From NCBI RefSeq assembly GCF_024168485.1, contig NZ_JALJVY010000009.1:1-64000 (forward strand): a DNA stretch of 64,000 bases, in the 5' to 3' direction. Of the stretch, positions 55,267-62,724 are shown one piece after another. The translations under genes were made by a program, and so were the position numbers. Below the pieces are notes generated by a model. The model worked only from the letters and a program-made list of their open reading frames with translations, ran no database searches and was not told where the DNA came from. Origin of the DNA: Sphingobium sp. OAS761. Lineage in GTDB: Bacteria > Pseudomonadota > Alphaproteobacteria > Sphingomonadales > Sphingomonadaceae. Position 1 is the stretch's first letter, and the number at the start of each line of letters is the position of its first letter.

Positions 55267-55339
55267 TAGTGGTCCGATTCTGACATTTGCAAATCCATTC
55301 AGGCCGCCAGGGGAAGCAAATGTCAAAATCAATCCACTA
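55267..55339. repeat. Inverted-repeat element between chorismate mutase and aminotransferase
   Basis: Two 24-base arms (55267-55290 and 55316-55339) match at 20 of 24 positions, with GTGG near the outer ends and TGACATTTGC at the inner ends, around a 25-base loop. The outer end of the right arm supplies the TAG stop of the aminotransferase gene. It looks like a small mobile or REP-type intergenic element; I found no second copy in this window. Confidence 0.55.
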
Positions 55340-56473
55340 ACGCTCGCCCTGCGCCGCGAACCACGGGATCAGGCGTGCGATCGCATCTTCCACCCGATCG
55401 GTCGACACGGCAAAGCTCATGCGGATGAAGCGGTGGCCGTCGACCGGATCGAAATCGATCCCCGGCGCGGTGGCGACGCCGGTCTCACGCAGCAGCTTGC
55501 GGCAGAAAGCCAGGCTGTCGTCGGTCAGGTGGCCGACATCGGCGTAGATATAGAAGGCGCCATCGGGCGGTGCGATCCTAGCCAGCCCGAGCGCGGGCAG
55601 GGCATCGAGCAAAAGCGCGCGGTTGCGGCGATAGGTTTCGACATGCGCGTCGAGTTCCTGCGCGCAATCCATCGCTACCAGCCCGGCGCGTTGCGCCACG
55701 ACCGGCGGGGTAAGGAACAGGTTGGTCATGCGCGCGCGCGTCGCGTTGATCAGATCGGGCGGGACGACCATCCATCCCAACCGCCATCCGGCCATGCTGA
55801 AATATTTGGAAAAGCTGTTCACGATCACGGCGCCCGGCGCAAATTCCAGCATCGAATGGGCCGGTTCGCCGAAGGTCAGGCCATGATAGATTTCGTCCGA
55901 GACGATCCGGATGCCGCGCCGGGCGCATATATCCGCGATCCGGACGAGTTCATCCGGCGGGATGATGGTGCCGGTCGGGTTGGCGGGGCTGGCAAGGATC
56001 ACACCTTGCGGCGCCGGATCGAGTCCGGCGAGCGCATCGGCACTGATCTGATAGCGCTCCGCCGCCCCGCACGGCAGTTCGACCGGTTCAAGATATAATG
56101 CCTTCAGGTTGTTGCGGTAGGCGACATATCCCGGCCGCGCGATCGCCACCCGGTCGCCCGGCGCGAACAGGCTGTTGAGCGCCAGCACCAGCCCCGGCGA
56201 CGCGCCGCAGGTCAGGATGACCTGCTCCGGGTCGACAATGACGTCATGGTTGTCGGCGTAGAGACGGGCGATCCGCTGCTTGAGCGGCATGCTTTCCCAA
56301 TAGCCCATGGGATCGGTGTCCAGCACGCGATGCGCCATGGCGATCGCAGGCGCCGGCGCGCCGGTTGAGGGCTGCCCGAATTCCATATGCAGGATGGATC
56401 GACCCTCGGTTTCCAACTGGTGCGCTTCGCGGCTGATGGCGATGGCATGAAAGGGATCAATCTCTGCAACCAT
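55337..56473 (-). CDS. Class I/II PLP-dependent aminotransferase
   Basis: This 378-residue enzyme has the fold-type I aminotransferase features: LHMEFGQPSTGAP at the N terminus, CGASPGLVLALNSLFAPGD, ASPANPTGTI, DEIYHGL, and the PLP lysine in NSFSKYFSMAGWRLGWM, with the C-terminal Arg in GHRFIRMSFA. It belongs with aspartate/alanine aminotransferase-like proteins; the amino acid is not clear. Its stop codon is formed by the inverted-repeat element. Convergent with chorismate mutase, so an aromatic amino acid role is possible but unproven. Confidence 0.9.
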   Translation of the reverse strand: MVAEIDPFHAIAISREAHQLETEGRSILHMEFGQPSTGAPAPAIAMAHRVLDTDPMGYWESMPLKQRIARLYADNHDVIVDPEQVILTCGASPGLVLALNSLFAPGDRVAIARPGYVAYRNNLKALYLEPVELPCGAAERYQISADALAGLDPAPQGVILASPANPTGTIIPPDELVRIADICARRGIRIVSDEIYHGLTFGEPAHSMLEFAPGAVIVNSFSKYFSMAGWRLGWMVVPPDLINATRARMTNLFLTPPVVAQRAGLVAMDCAQELDAHVETYRRNRALLLDALPALGLARIAPPDGAFYIYADVGHLTDDSLAFCRKLLRETGVATAPGIDFDPVDGHRFIRMSFAVSTDRVEDAIARLIPWFAAQGER

Positions 56474-56529
56474 GACGCGTGCCTAGAGCGGCCTCGCAAC
56501 CATGTCGATAGGGGCTGCGTTCATCGCAC

Positions 56530-56793
56530 ATGAACCAGACTCTGCTGACCGCTTTACAATATTATGGTGCCGGGGCGGCAACCATTGCGGCCCTGGTCGT
56601 TTCGCTCAACCTCGGGCGGCGCATCACGGGATGGGCATTCGTGCTGTTCGTGACCAGTTCGATCGCCCTAATCGCATGGGGGTTTCTCGACAGGAACAGC
56701 GAAGGCATAGGCTGGCAGAATGTTGCCCTGCTCTTCATCAACGCCACCGGCGTATGGCGGTATCTACTCTCAAAGCACGACCCGAAAAGCTGA
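56530..56793 (+). CDS. Small two- to three-segment membrane protein
   Basis: I do not recognise a named family. The 87 residues contain three hydrophobic stretches (YYGAGAATIAALVVSLNLG, WAFVLFVTSSIALIAWGFL and WQNVALLFINATGVWRYLL), so it is an inner-membrane protein. The pattern resembles small PnuC-like or DUF half-channel proteins but too little is present to assign. It is divergent from the aminotransferase and convergent with pgl. G+C is slightly lower than the surroundings. Confidence 0.7.
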   Translation: MNQTLLTALQYYGAGAATIAALVVSLNLGRRITGWAFVLFVTSSIALIAWGFLDRNSEGIGWQNVALLFINATGVWRYLLSKHDPKS

Positions 56794-56806
56794 ACCAGGC
56801 CGTCGA

Positions 56807-57499
56807 TCAGGTTTCGCTGATCCATATTTCGACGGGCACGTCCTGCTGCAGAAGGGCGAGGCGGACGGGCAGTTCGTCCACCGGCCCACCTGCCAGCGCG
56901 CGGTCGTAAACCGCCCTTTTCGCCGAACCGCCGATCTGGATGAAGATGTGGCGGCTTTGCAAAATGGCATGGGCCGTCATGGACATGCGCTGATATGGTG
57001 CTACCGGCGGGGTGGCCGCGATGGTCAGCGCCTTGCTGACAAGGCCCTCGTCCAATTCCCGACCGTCCGGGAAGAGCGATGCCGTATGCCCGTCGTCGCC
57101 CATGCCGAGCAGGATGATGTCCAGCGGCCAGGGCAAGGTGGCGAACGCGCTTTCCACCTCCGGCTGCCCGGAATAGGCGTCGTCGGCGTCATTCTTCATG
57201 GGGACGAAACGTGCCTGCGCCGCGCGGCTCTGCAACAACGCCTCGCGGACAAGCCGCTCATTGCTGTCGACGCTGTCACGCGCAACCCAGCGTTCGTCCA
57301 CCAGAGTGACGACCACTTTGCTCCAATCCAGATCGCTGTGGCTCAATGCCTCCAGCACAGGGCGCGGAGAGCGGCCGCCCGATACGGCGAGGCTGGCCAT
57401 CCCACGCGCGGCGATGGCATCGGACAATATCCCGGCGATGCGTGCAGCAATGTCCGCCGCGGCTTCCGGTCCGGTGGCAAAAATATGTTCCGTTGGCAT
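56807..57499 (-). CDS. pgl: 6-phosphogluconolactonase
   Basis: This 230-residue enzyme hydrolyses 6-phosphogluconolactone in the pentose phosphate and Entner-Doudoroff routes. DevB-type motifs are visible: ASLAVSGGRSPRPVLEAL, VVVTLVDERWVARDS and DIILLGMGDDGHTASLFP. I used the ATG at 57499 (MPTEHIF), two bases after the ybaK-like stop; the frame extends further upstream without similarity. It is last in the galE-ybaK-pgl run. No zwf or edd is in the window. Confidence 0.94.
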   Translation of the reverse strand: MPTEHIFATGPEAAADIAARIAGILSDAIAARGMASLAVSGGRSPRPVLEALSHSDLDWSKVVVTLVDERWVARDSVDSNERLVREALLQSRAAQARFVPMKNDADDAYSGQPEVESAFATLPWPLDIILLGMGDDGHTASLFPDGRELDEGLVSKALTIAATPPVAPYQRMSMTAHAILQSRHIFIQIGGSAKRAVYDRALAGGPVDELPVRLALLQQDVPVEIWISET

Positions 57500-57501
57500 T
57501 G

Positions 57502-57978
57502 CTACTCTGCTTGATCTGGTAAAACACAGATGTCGACCCATGCGGCCCCGGTCAAGGCCGCCAGCCGTAACGGCGTCAACTCGACCGATGCCGTGCGCGA
57601 TCCGGCCGCCGGAAACACGGTTGCGAAGTCCCTGAGCGACACATCGCAATAGACGGGGAGGGGCTTGGGCAATCCGAACGGACAGACGCCCCCCACCGGA
57701 TGGCCGGTCAGTTCTTCCACCTCATGCGCGTGCAGCATGCGGGGCTTGGCGCCCAGCGCTGCCTTTGCCTTGCCGTTGGAAAGCCGCGCATCGCCCCGCG
57801 CGCAGACCAGCACGACCCCGTCGCCGACCCTGAGCGATAGCGTCTTGGCAATGCGTGCCGGCTCGACGCCCAGGGCGGCGGCCGCCTCCGTCACCGTGGC
57901 AGTGCTGACCCCTTGATCTATGATGGTGATGTCAGGGGCAGTGGCCGAGAAGAAGGCGCGAACGCTCTCCTCGCTCAT
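57502..57978 (-). CDS. YbaK/aminoacyl-tRNA deacylase family protein
   Basis: This 158-residue protein has the YbaK/ProX-associated domain: GVEPARIAKTLSLRVGDGVVLVCARGDARL with the conserved Lys, HEVEELTGHPVGGVCPFGLP and ASVELTPLRLAALTGAAWVDI. Family members hydrolyse mischarged tRNAs such as Cys-tRNA(Pro) or Ala-tRNA(Pro). Its ATG overlaps the galE stop by four bases and pgl follows after two bases, so it is embedded in a sugar-metabolism operon. Confidence 0.92.
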   Translation of the reverse strand: MSEESVRAFFSATAPDITIIDQGVSTATVTEAAAALGVEPARIAKTLSLRVGDGVVLVCARGDARLSNGKAKAALGAKPRMLHAHEVEELTGHPVGGVCPFGLPKPLPVYCDVSLRDFATVFPAAGSRTASVELTPLRLAALTGAAWVDICVLPDQAE

Positions 57979-58973
57979 CCCTTCTCGCCCAGCGTGCGTT
58001 CCCAGGCCAGGGCATGGGCGACGATCCGGTCCAGATCGGCATGGCGCGGCTGCCAGGGAAAGGTGGCCAGGATCGCGCTGTTGTCGGAAATCAACTTGCC
58101 TGGGTCGCCCGCTCTGCGACCGGTCATCACGCGCTTGACCGGATTGTTGGTTGCCCTGTCGACCGCGTCCAGCACTTCGAGCACCGAGAAACCCCGTCCG
58201 TAGCCGCAATTGAGCATATGGCTGCGACCGGGGTCTGCCATCAGTGCTTCCAGCGCGAGCAGATGCGCGGCGGCCAGGTCGCTGACATGGATATAATCGC
58301 GCACGCCCGTGCCGTCCGGCGTGTCGAAATCGTCGCCGAACACGGCGACGCTTTCGCGCTTGCCCAGCGCCGCCTCGACGGCGACCTTGATGAGGTGCGT
58401 CGCGCCTGCCGTCGACTGACCGGTCCGACCCTGCGGATCGGCACCGGCAACATTGAAATAGCGCAACGCGCAGAAATTCATCGGATGCGCCGCCGCCACG
58501 TCGCGCAGCATATATTCGGTCATCAGCTTCGACATGCCATAGGGATTGATCGGTCGCTGCGGCGTATCCTCCCGCACTGCTTCGACATCCGGCGTGCCAT
58601 AGGTGGCCGCAGTGGACGAAAAGATAAAATGCGGCACGCCCTGTCGGATCGCGCTTTCGATCAGGTCGCGTGTCTTCGCGCTGTTGTTGTGATAATATTT
58701 GAGCGGATTTTCGACCGATTCCGGCACCACCACGGATCCGGCGAAATGCATGATCGCCCGCACCTCATGGTCGCGCAGCGTCGCTTCCACCAGCGGCTGG
58801 TCGGCGATGTCGCCGCGCACCAACGGTACGTCTGCGGGAACGGCCCAATCGAAGCCGGTGACCAGATTGTCGATCACGACCACGCCATAGCCCGCATCCC
58901 TGAGCGCCAGAACGGCATGGCTGCCGATATAGCCGGCGCCGCCCGTCACCATTACCGTGGGCTTGTCGCTCAT
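57975..58973 (-). CDS. galE: UDP-glucose 4-epimerase
   Basis: This 332-residue extended short-chain dehydrogenase interconverts UDP-glucose and UDP-galactose for surface polysaccharide. It has TGGAGYIGSHAVLAL, FSSTAATYG, the catalytic YGMSK (Tyr-x3-Lys) and GTGVRDYIHVSDLA. Length is normal for GalE. Its Shine-Dalgarno sequence (GGGGAG at 58990-58985) lies in the descending arm of the upstream beta-oxidation operon terminator, so readthrough transcripts would hide it. Confidence 0.95.
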   Translation of the reverse strand: MSDKPTVMVTGGAGYIGSHAVLALRDAGYGVVVIDNLVTGFDWAVPADVPLVRGDIADQPLVEATLRDHEVRAIMHFAGSVVVPESVENPLKYYHNNSAKTRDLIESAIRQGVPHFIFSSTAATYGTPDVEAVREDTPQRPINPYGMSKLMTEYMLRDVAAAHPMNFCALRYFNVAGADPQGRTGQSTAGATHLIKVAVEAALGKRESVAVFGDDFDTPDGTGVRDYIHVSDLAAAHLLALEALMADPGRSHMLNCGYGRGFSVLEVLDAVDRATNNPVKRVMTGRRAGDPGKLISDNSAILATFPWQPRHADLDRIVAHALAWERTLGEKG

Positions 58974-58976
58974 AAA

Positions 58977-59010
58977 GAAAAGGTCTCCCCAGCTGATGCC
59001 GGGGAGACCT
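58977..59010 (-). terminator. Terminator of the beta-oxidation operon, overlapping the galE ribosome binding site
   Basis: On the minus strand AGGTCTCCCC (59010-59001) and GGGGAGACCT (58990-58981) form a perfect 10-bp stem with a 10-base loop, followed by TTTCTTT. The GGGGAG of the second arm is about 11 bases upstream of the galE ATG. Confidence 0.85.
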
Positions 59011-59040
59011 AGCGAAAGGGCGTTAAGATTTATAGGCCGT

Positions 59041-61218
59041 TCAGGCGGCCGCCTTCATGGACGCGGGCTTGTAGAAGGTCGCGCCGCTCGCCGCCATGTC
59101 GCGCAGCTGTTGCGTGGGGGCAAAGCGTGGCCCATGCGCCGCCGCCAGCCGATCCAGCGTTGCGACGACATTGGCGATGCCGACCGTGTCCATATGGCTG
59201 AACGGCCCGCCGGTATAGGGCGCAAAGCCCCAGCCGAAGATCGCGCCGATGTCACCGTCTTCCGGCGTTTCCAGCACGCCTTCCTCGAAGCAGCGCGCAC
59301 ATTCGATGAGCTGGCGATAGAGGAGGCGTTCCTTGACCGCCTCTACATCGGGCTGCTCGGCCGCGCGCGGGAACATCTCGCCAAGCGCGGGCGAAAGGTG
59401 CTTTTTCGCGCCTTCGGGATAATCATACCAGCCCTTGCCATTCTTGCGGCCCAGCCGTCCGGCATCGGTCATCTTGACCATGATGTCGTCGGAGCCCTGG
59501 GGGACATAGGCGTCACCCAGTTCCTTCTTCGCCGCGGTCATGATCTTGACGCCCAGTTCGATCGACACTTCGTCGCTAACCGCCAGAGGCCCGGTCGGCA
59601 TGCCAAGCTGCTTGCCGGCATTTTCGATGAGCGCCGGATTGACGCCTTCCCCGACCAGTTCCGCGCCTTCCTGCACATAGGTGCCGAAGCTGCGCGAGGT
59701 GTAGAAGCCACGACTGTCGTGAACGACGATAGGCGTTTTCTTGATCTGCGCGACGAAGTCCAACGCCTTGGCAATGGCCGCCGGGCCGGTTTTTTCGCCC
59801 AGGATGATTTCGACCAGCGGCATCTTTTCAACGGGCGAGAAAAAATGGATGCCGATGAAATTTTCCGGTTTCGACCATGCCTGCGCCAATTTTGTGATGG
59901 GCAGGGTGGATGTGTTCGATCCGAAAATGGTGTCGGCGCCCAGCACCTCTTCCACCTTCCGGGTGACTTCGGCCTTGATCGCGACATCCTCGAAAACCGC
60001 TTCGATCACGAAGTCGGCGCCGGCAAGCGCTGCAAAATCGGTCGTCGGGCTGACACGGGCGAGCGTCTCGGCGATCTTCTCCGGCGTCATGCCCTTGCCA
60101 AGACGCTTCTTCAGCACCTCCTCGACATGGGCCTTGCCCTTTTCTGCATAAGCCTGGTCACGGTCGAACAGCACCACTTCCATCCCGGCCTGTGCCGCGA
60201 CGGTGGCGATGCCGGCACCCATCATTCCCGCGCCCAGCATGGCCAGCTTCCCGGTGGGCGCCTTGGGCTCGTCCTTGGGCCGACGGGCACCGCGCTCGGC
60301 TGCCTGCTTGTTGACGAACAGCGTGCGGATCATGTTGGACGCCTGCGGGTCGGCGGCCACCTTGGCGAAATATTTGCTCTCGATCCGGATCGCCCGGTCC
60401 ATCGGCAGGGTGACGCCCTCATAGACGGCTGACAGCAGCGCGATGGGCGCGTTCATGTTGCGCTGGGTCTGCTTCAGCGTCATCGGCAGGGCGCCGACCA
60501 TGGTCTGCACGAAGGCGGGGTTGAACTGGCCCGCGCCGCCCGGCACCTTGAAGCCCTTGACGTCCCAGGGCTGCGTAGCCGCATTGGGATTGGCCTTCAC
60601 CCATTCGCGGGCGGCTTCCACCGCGCCGCCCTGGGGCACGATCTGATCCACAACCTTCAGCATGGCCGCCTCGGCCGGGCGGAAAAGCTTGCCCTGAAGC
60701 ATGTACATCAGCGACGCCTGCACGCCCATGATGCGCGGCAGGCGCTGTGACCCGCCGCCGCCGGGAAAGAGGCCGATCAGGATTTCTGGAAGGCCGAGTT
60801 GCGTTTTGCTGCTGTCTCCCACGACGCGGCGGTGGCAGGCGAGGGCGAGTTCGAACCCGCCGCCGACGCAGGTGCCTTCAATGGCGCAGGCGATCGGCTT
60901 GCCGCACGTTTCCAGGCGACGGAACAGCTGGTTCAGCACGAAGACCTTGTCGAAGATGGTGGCCGGTGCGGGGGGCTCCCCGCCGCCGCTGGCCAGCATC
61001 GATCCGAAATATTTGAGGTCCATGCCGGCCATGAAGCCGCTGTCCTTGCCGGAGGCTACGACCGCGCCCTTGATGTCCGGCTCCGACGCGATGCGGGTGA
61101 TGGCACCGTCCAGATCGGCAATGAAATCGGGTCCTATGACATTCATCGACTGGCCGGGCACATCGATGATAAGCGTGGCGATGCCGTCGGCGTCTATGTC
61201 GAAGCGGATGGTTTCCAT
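59041..61218 (-). CDS. Bifunctional enoyl-CoA hydratase / 3-hydroxyacyl-CoA dehydrogenase
   Basis: This 725-residue FadB/FadJ-type protein catalyses two steps of fatty acid beta-oxidation. The N-terminal crotonase domain has MAGMDLKYFGSM, IEGTCVGGGFELALACHRR and GLFPGGGGSQRLPR with the hydratase Glu residues. The dehydrogenase half begins at LAMLGAGMMGAGIATVAAQAG (NAD site) and contains IGIHFFSPVEKMPLVEII and DSRGFYTSR. It follows the thiolase gene by 24 bp. Together they form a FadAB-like pair. Confidence 0.95.
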   Translation of the reverse strand: METIRFDIDADGIATLIIDVPGQSMNVIGPDFIADLDGAITRIASEPDIKGAVVASGKDSGFMAGMDLKYFGSMLASGGGEPPAPATIFDKVFVLNQLFRRLETCGKPIACAIEGTCVGGGFELALACHRRVVGDSSKTQLGLPEILIGLFPGGGGSQRLPRIMGVQASLMYMLQGKLFRPAEAAMLKVVDQIVPQGGAVEAAREWVKANPNAATQPWDVKGFKVPGGAGQFNPAFVQTMVGALPMTLKQTQRNMNAPIALLSAVYEGVTLPMDRAIRIESKYFAKVAADPQASNMIRTLFVNKQAAERGARRPKDEPKAPTGKLAMLGAGMMGAGIATVAAQAGMEVVLFDRDQAYAEKGKAHVEEVLKKRLGKGMTPEKIAETLARVSPTTDFAALAGADFVIEAVFEDVAIKAEVTRKVEEVLGADTIFGSNTSTLPITKLAQAWSKPENFIGIHFFSPVEKMPLVEIILGEKTGPAAIAKALDFVAQIKKTPIVVHDSRGFYTSRSFGTYVQEGAELVGEGVNPALIENAGKQLGMPTGPLAVSDEVSIELGVKIMTAAKKELGDAYVPQGSDDIMVKMTDAGRLGRKNGKGWYDYPEGAKKHLSPALGEMFPRAAEQPDVEAVKERLLYRQLIECARCFEEGVLETPEDGDIGAIFGWGFAPYTGGPFSHMDTVGIANVVATLDRLAAAHGPRFAPTQQLRDMAASGATFYKPASMKAAA

Positions 61219-61242
61219 GTCTGTCTCTCCTCTATCCGCCGA

Positions 61243-62451
61243 TTACACGCGCTCGATGATGATGCCGGTGCCCATGCCGGCGCCGACGCACAGGTTGACG
61301 AGCGCCGTGCCCTTGCCGGACCGCTCCAGTTCGTCGAGGGCCGTGCCCAGCACCATGGCGCCGGTGGCGCCCAACGGGTGACCCATGGCAATGGCCCCGC
61401 CGTTCACGTTGATCTGGCCATGATCGAGATCCATCGCCTGCATGTAGCGCAAGACCACCGAAGCGAAGGCTTCGTTAAGCTCCCAAAGATCGATGTCGGC
61501 CGTTGTCATGCCGGCGCGGCTTAGCAGCTTGCCGGCCACGAATTCCGGTCCGGTCAGCATGATCAGCGGTTCCGAACCGATCGAGGCCATCGCCCTGATC
61601 CTGGCGCGCGCCTTCAGGCCATATTTCTCTCCCATCTCCGCATTGCCGACGAGCACGGCGGCCGCCCCGTCGACGATACCGCTGCTGTTGCCGGCGTGAT
61701 GGATGTGATTGACCCGTTCCAGTTCCGGGTAGCGCAGCAGGGCCACGGTATCGAAACCGGGCATTTCCTCGCCCAATGCAGCAAAGCTCGGTTTGAGCGC
61801 CGCCAGCGACTGCATCGTCGCGTCAGGTCGCATATGTTCGTCATGGTCGAGGACGACCTGTCCAATGACATCCCTGACCGGAAGGATGGACTTGGCGAAG
61901 CGCCCTTCATCCCAGGCCAGCTTTGCGCGTTTCTGGCTTTCTACCGCATAGGCGTCCGCATCGTCCCGGCTGATGCCGAATTTGGTGGCGATGACGTCGG
62001 CGCCGATGCCTTGCGGTGCGAAATAGGTCTTGTAGGCGACCGCCGGGTCCATCGCGATCGCGCCGCCGTCCGATGCCATCGGCACCCGGCTCATGGATTC
62101 GACGCCGCCGCCGATCGCGAACATCGCCTCGCCCGAATGGATTTTCGCTGCCGCCATGTTGACAGCTTCCAGGCCGGAAGCACAGAATCTGTTAATCTGG
62201 ACGCCAGGGGTCGTTTGCGCATAATCCGCGTTCAGCACGGCCGCGCGGGCGATGTCCGCGCCCTGTTCCCCCACGGGGGTCACACACCCCAATATGACGT
62301 CGTCGACGTCCGCCGTGTCGATCTGGTTACGGTCGCGAATAGCCGCCAACACCTGAGTCGCCAGCTGGATCGGCGTGATTTCGTGCAACGCGCCATCGGC
62401 CTTGCCCCTGCCACGGGGTGTCCGGACGGCATCGTAGATATAGGCTTCCAT
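61243..62451 (-). CDS. Acetyl-CoA acyltransferase (thiolase)
   Basis: This 402-residue enzyme cleaves 3-ketoacyl-CoA in beta-oxidation. The acylated cysteine is in INRFCASGLEAVNMA; the His of MGHPLGATGAMVLG and the second cysteine in NLCVGAGMGTG complete the active site. I used the ATG at 62451 (MEAYIYDAVRTPRGRGK); the frame runs 15 codons further. First gene of the operon, with a palindrome inside its putative promoter. Similar to FadA/FadI; chain-length range unknown. Confidence 0.95.
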   Translation of the reverse strand: MEAYIYDAVRTPRGRGKADGALHEITPIQLATQVLAAIRDRNQIDTADVDDVILGCVTPVGEQGADIARAAVLNADYAQTTPGVQINRFCASGLEAVNMAAAKIHSGEAMFAIGGGVESMSRVPMASDGGAIAMDPAVAYKTYFAPQGIGADVIATKFGISRDDADAYAVESQKRAKLAWDEGRFAKSILPVRDVIGQVVLDHDEHMRPDATMQSLAALKPSFAALGEEMPGFDTVALLRYPELERVNHIHHAGNSSGIVDGAAAVLVGNAEMGEKYGLKARARIRAMASIGSEPLIMLTGPEFVAGKLLSRAGMTTADIDLWELNEAFASVVLRYMQAMDLDHGQINVNGGAIAMGHPLGATGAMVLGTALDELERSGKGTALVNLCVGAGMGTGIIIERV

Positions 62452-62506
62452 CTCTATTCCCTCTCCGTGAGGCGATTGCGGCATGTTCGAAGTCACCGTG
62501 AATGTA

Positions 62507-62522
62507 TTTACGTTTACGTAAA
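62507..62522 (-). promoter_or_regulatory. 16-bp palindrome between -35 and -10 of the thiolase operon
   Basis: TTTACGT and ACGTAAA are separated by two bases. On the minus strand TTGCAC lies directly ahead and TACATT directly after, so the palindrome fills a 16-bp spacer between putative -35 and -10 boxes, about 55 bp upstream of the thiolase start. The sequence resembles sites of MerR-type LiuR regulators of acyl-CoA degradation, from memory. The surrounding 273-bp gap holds nothing else that I can identify. Confidence 0.6.
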
Positions 62523-62724
62523 GTGCAAGCTTCTATTGCACCGTTTGCAGCCCTGGGGCCACTTCGCGGGGCCCGATTACCCAAACCGTCCAGCCGGCCA
62601 CTACGTTTCATGTGATCCCGAAGACCTGTTGCATAATCTTCAGATGGCAGGGCTTACCCCTTTTCCGACGACAAATGCGAGAGGGAGGCATGGTGGGGCA
62701 GGAGACGCGCATTGCGTCGGCGCC

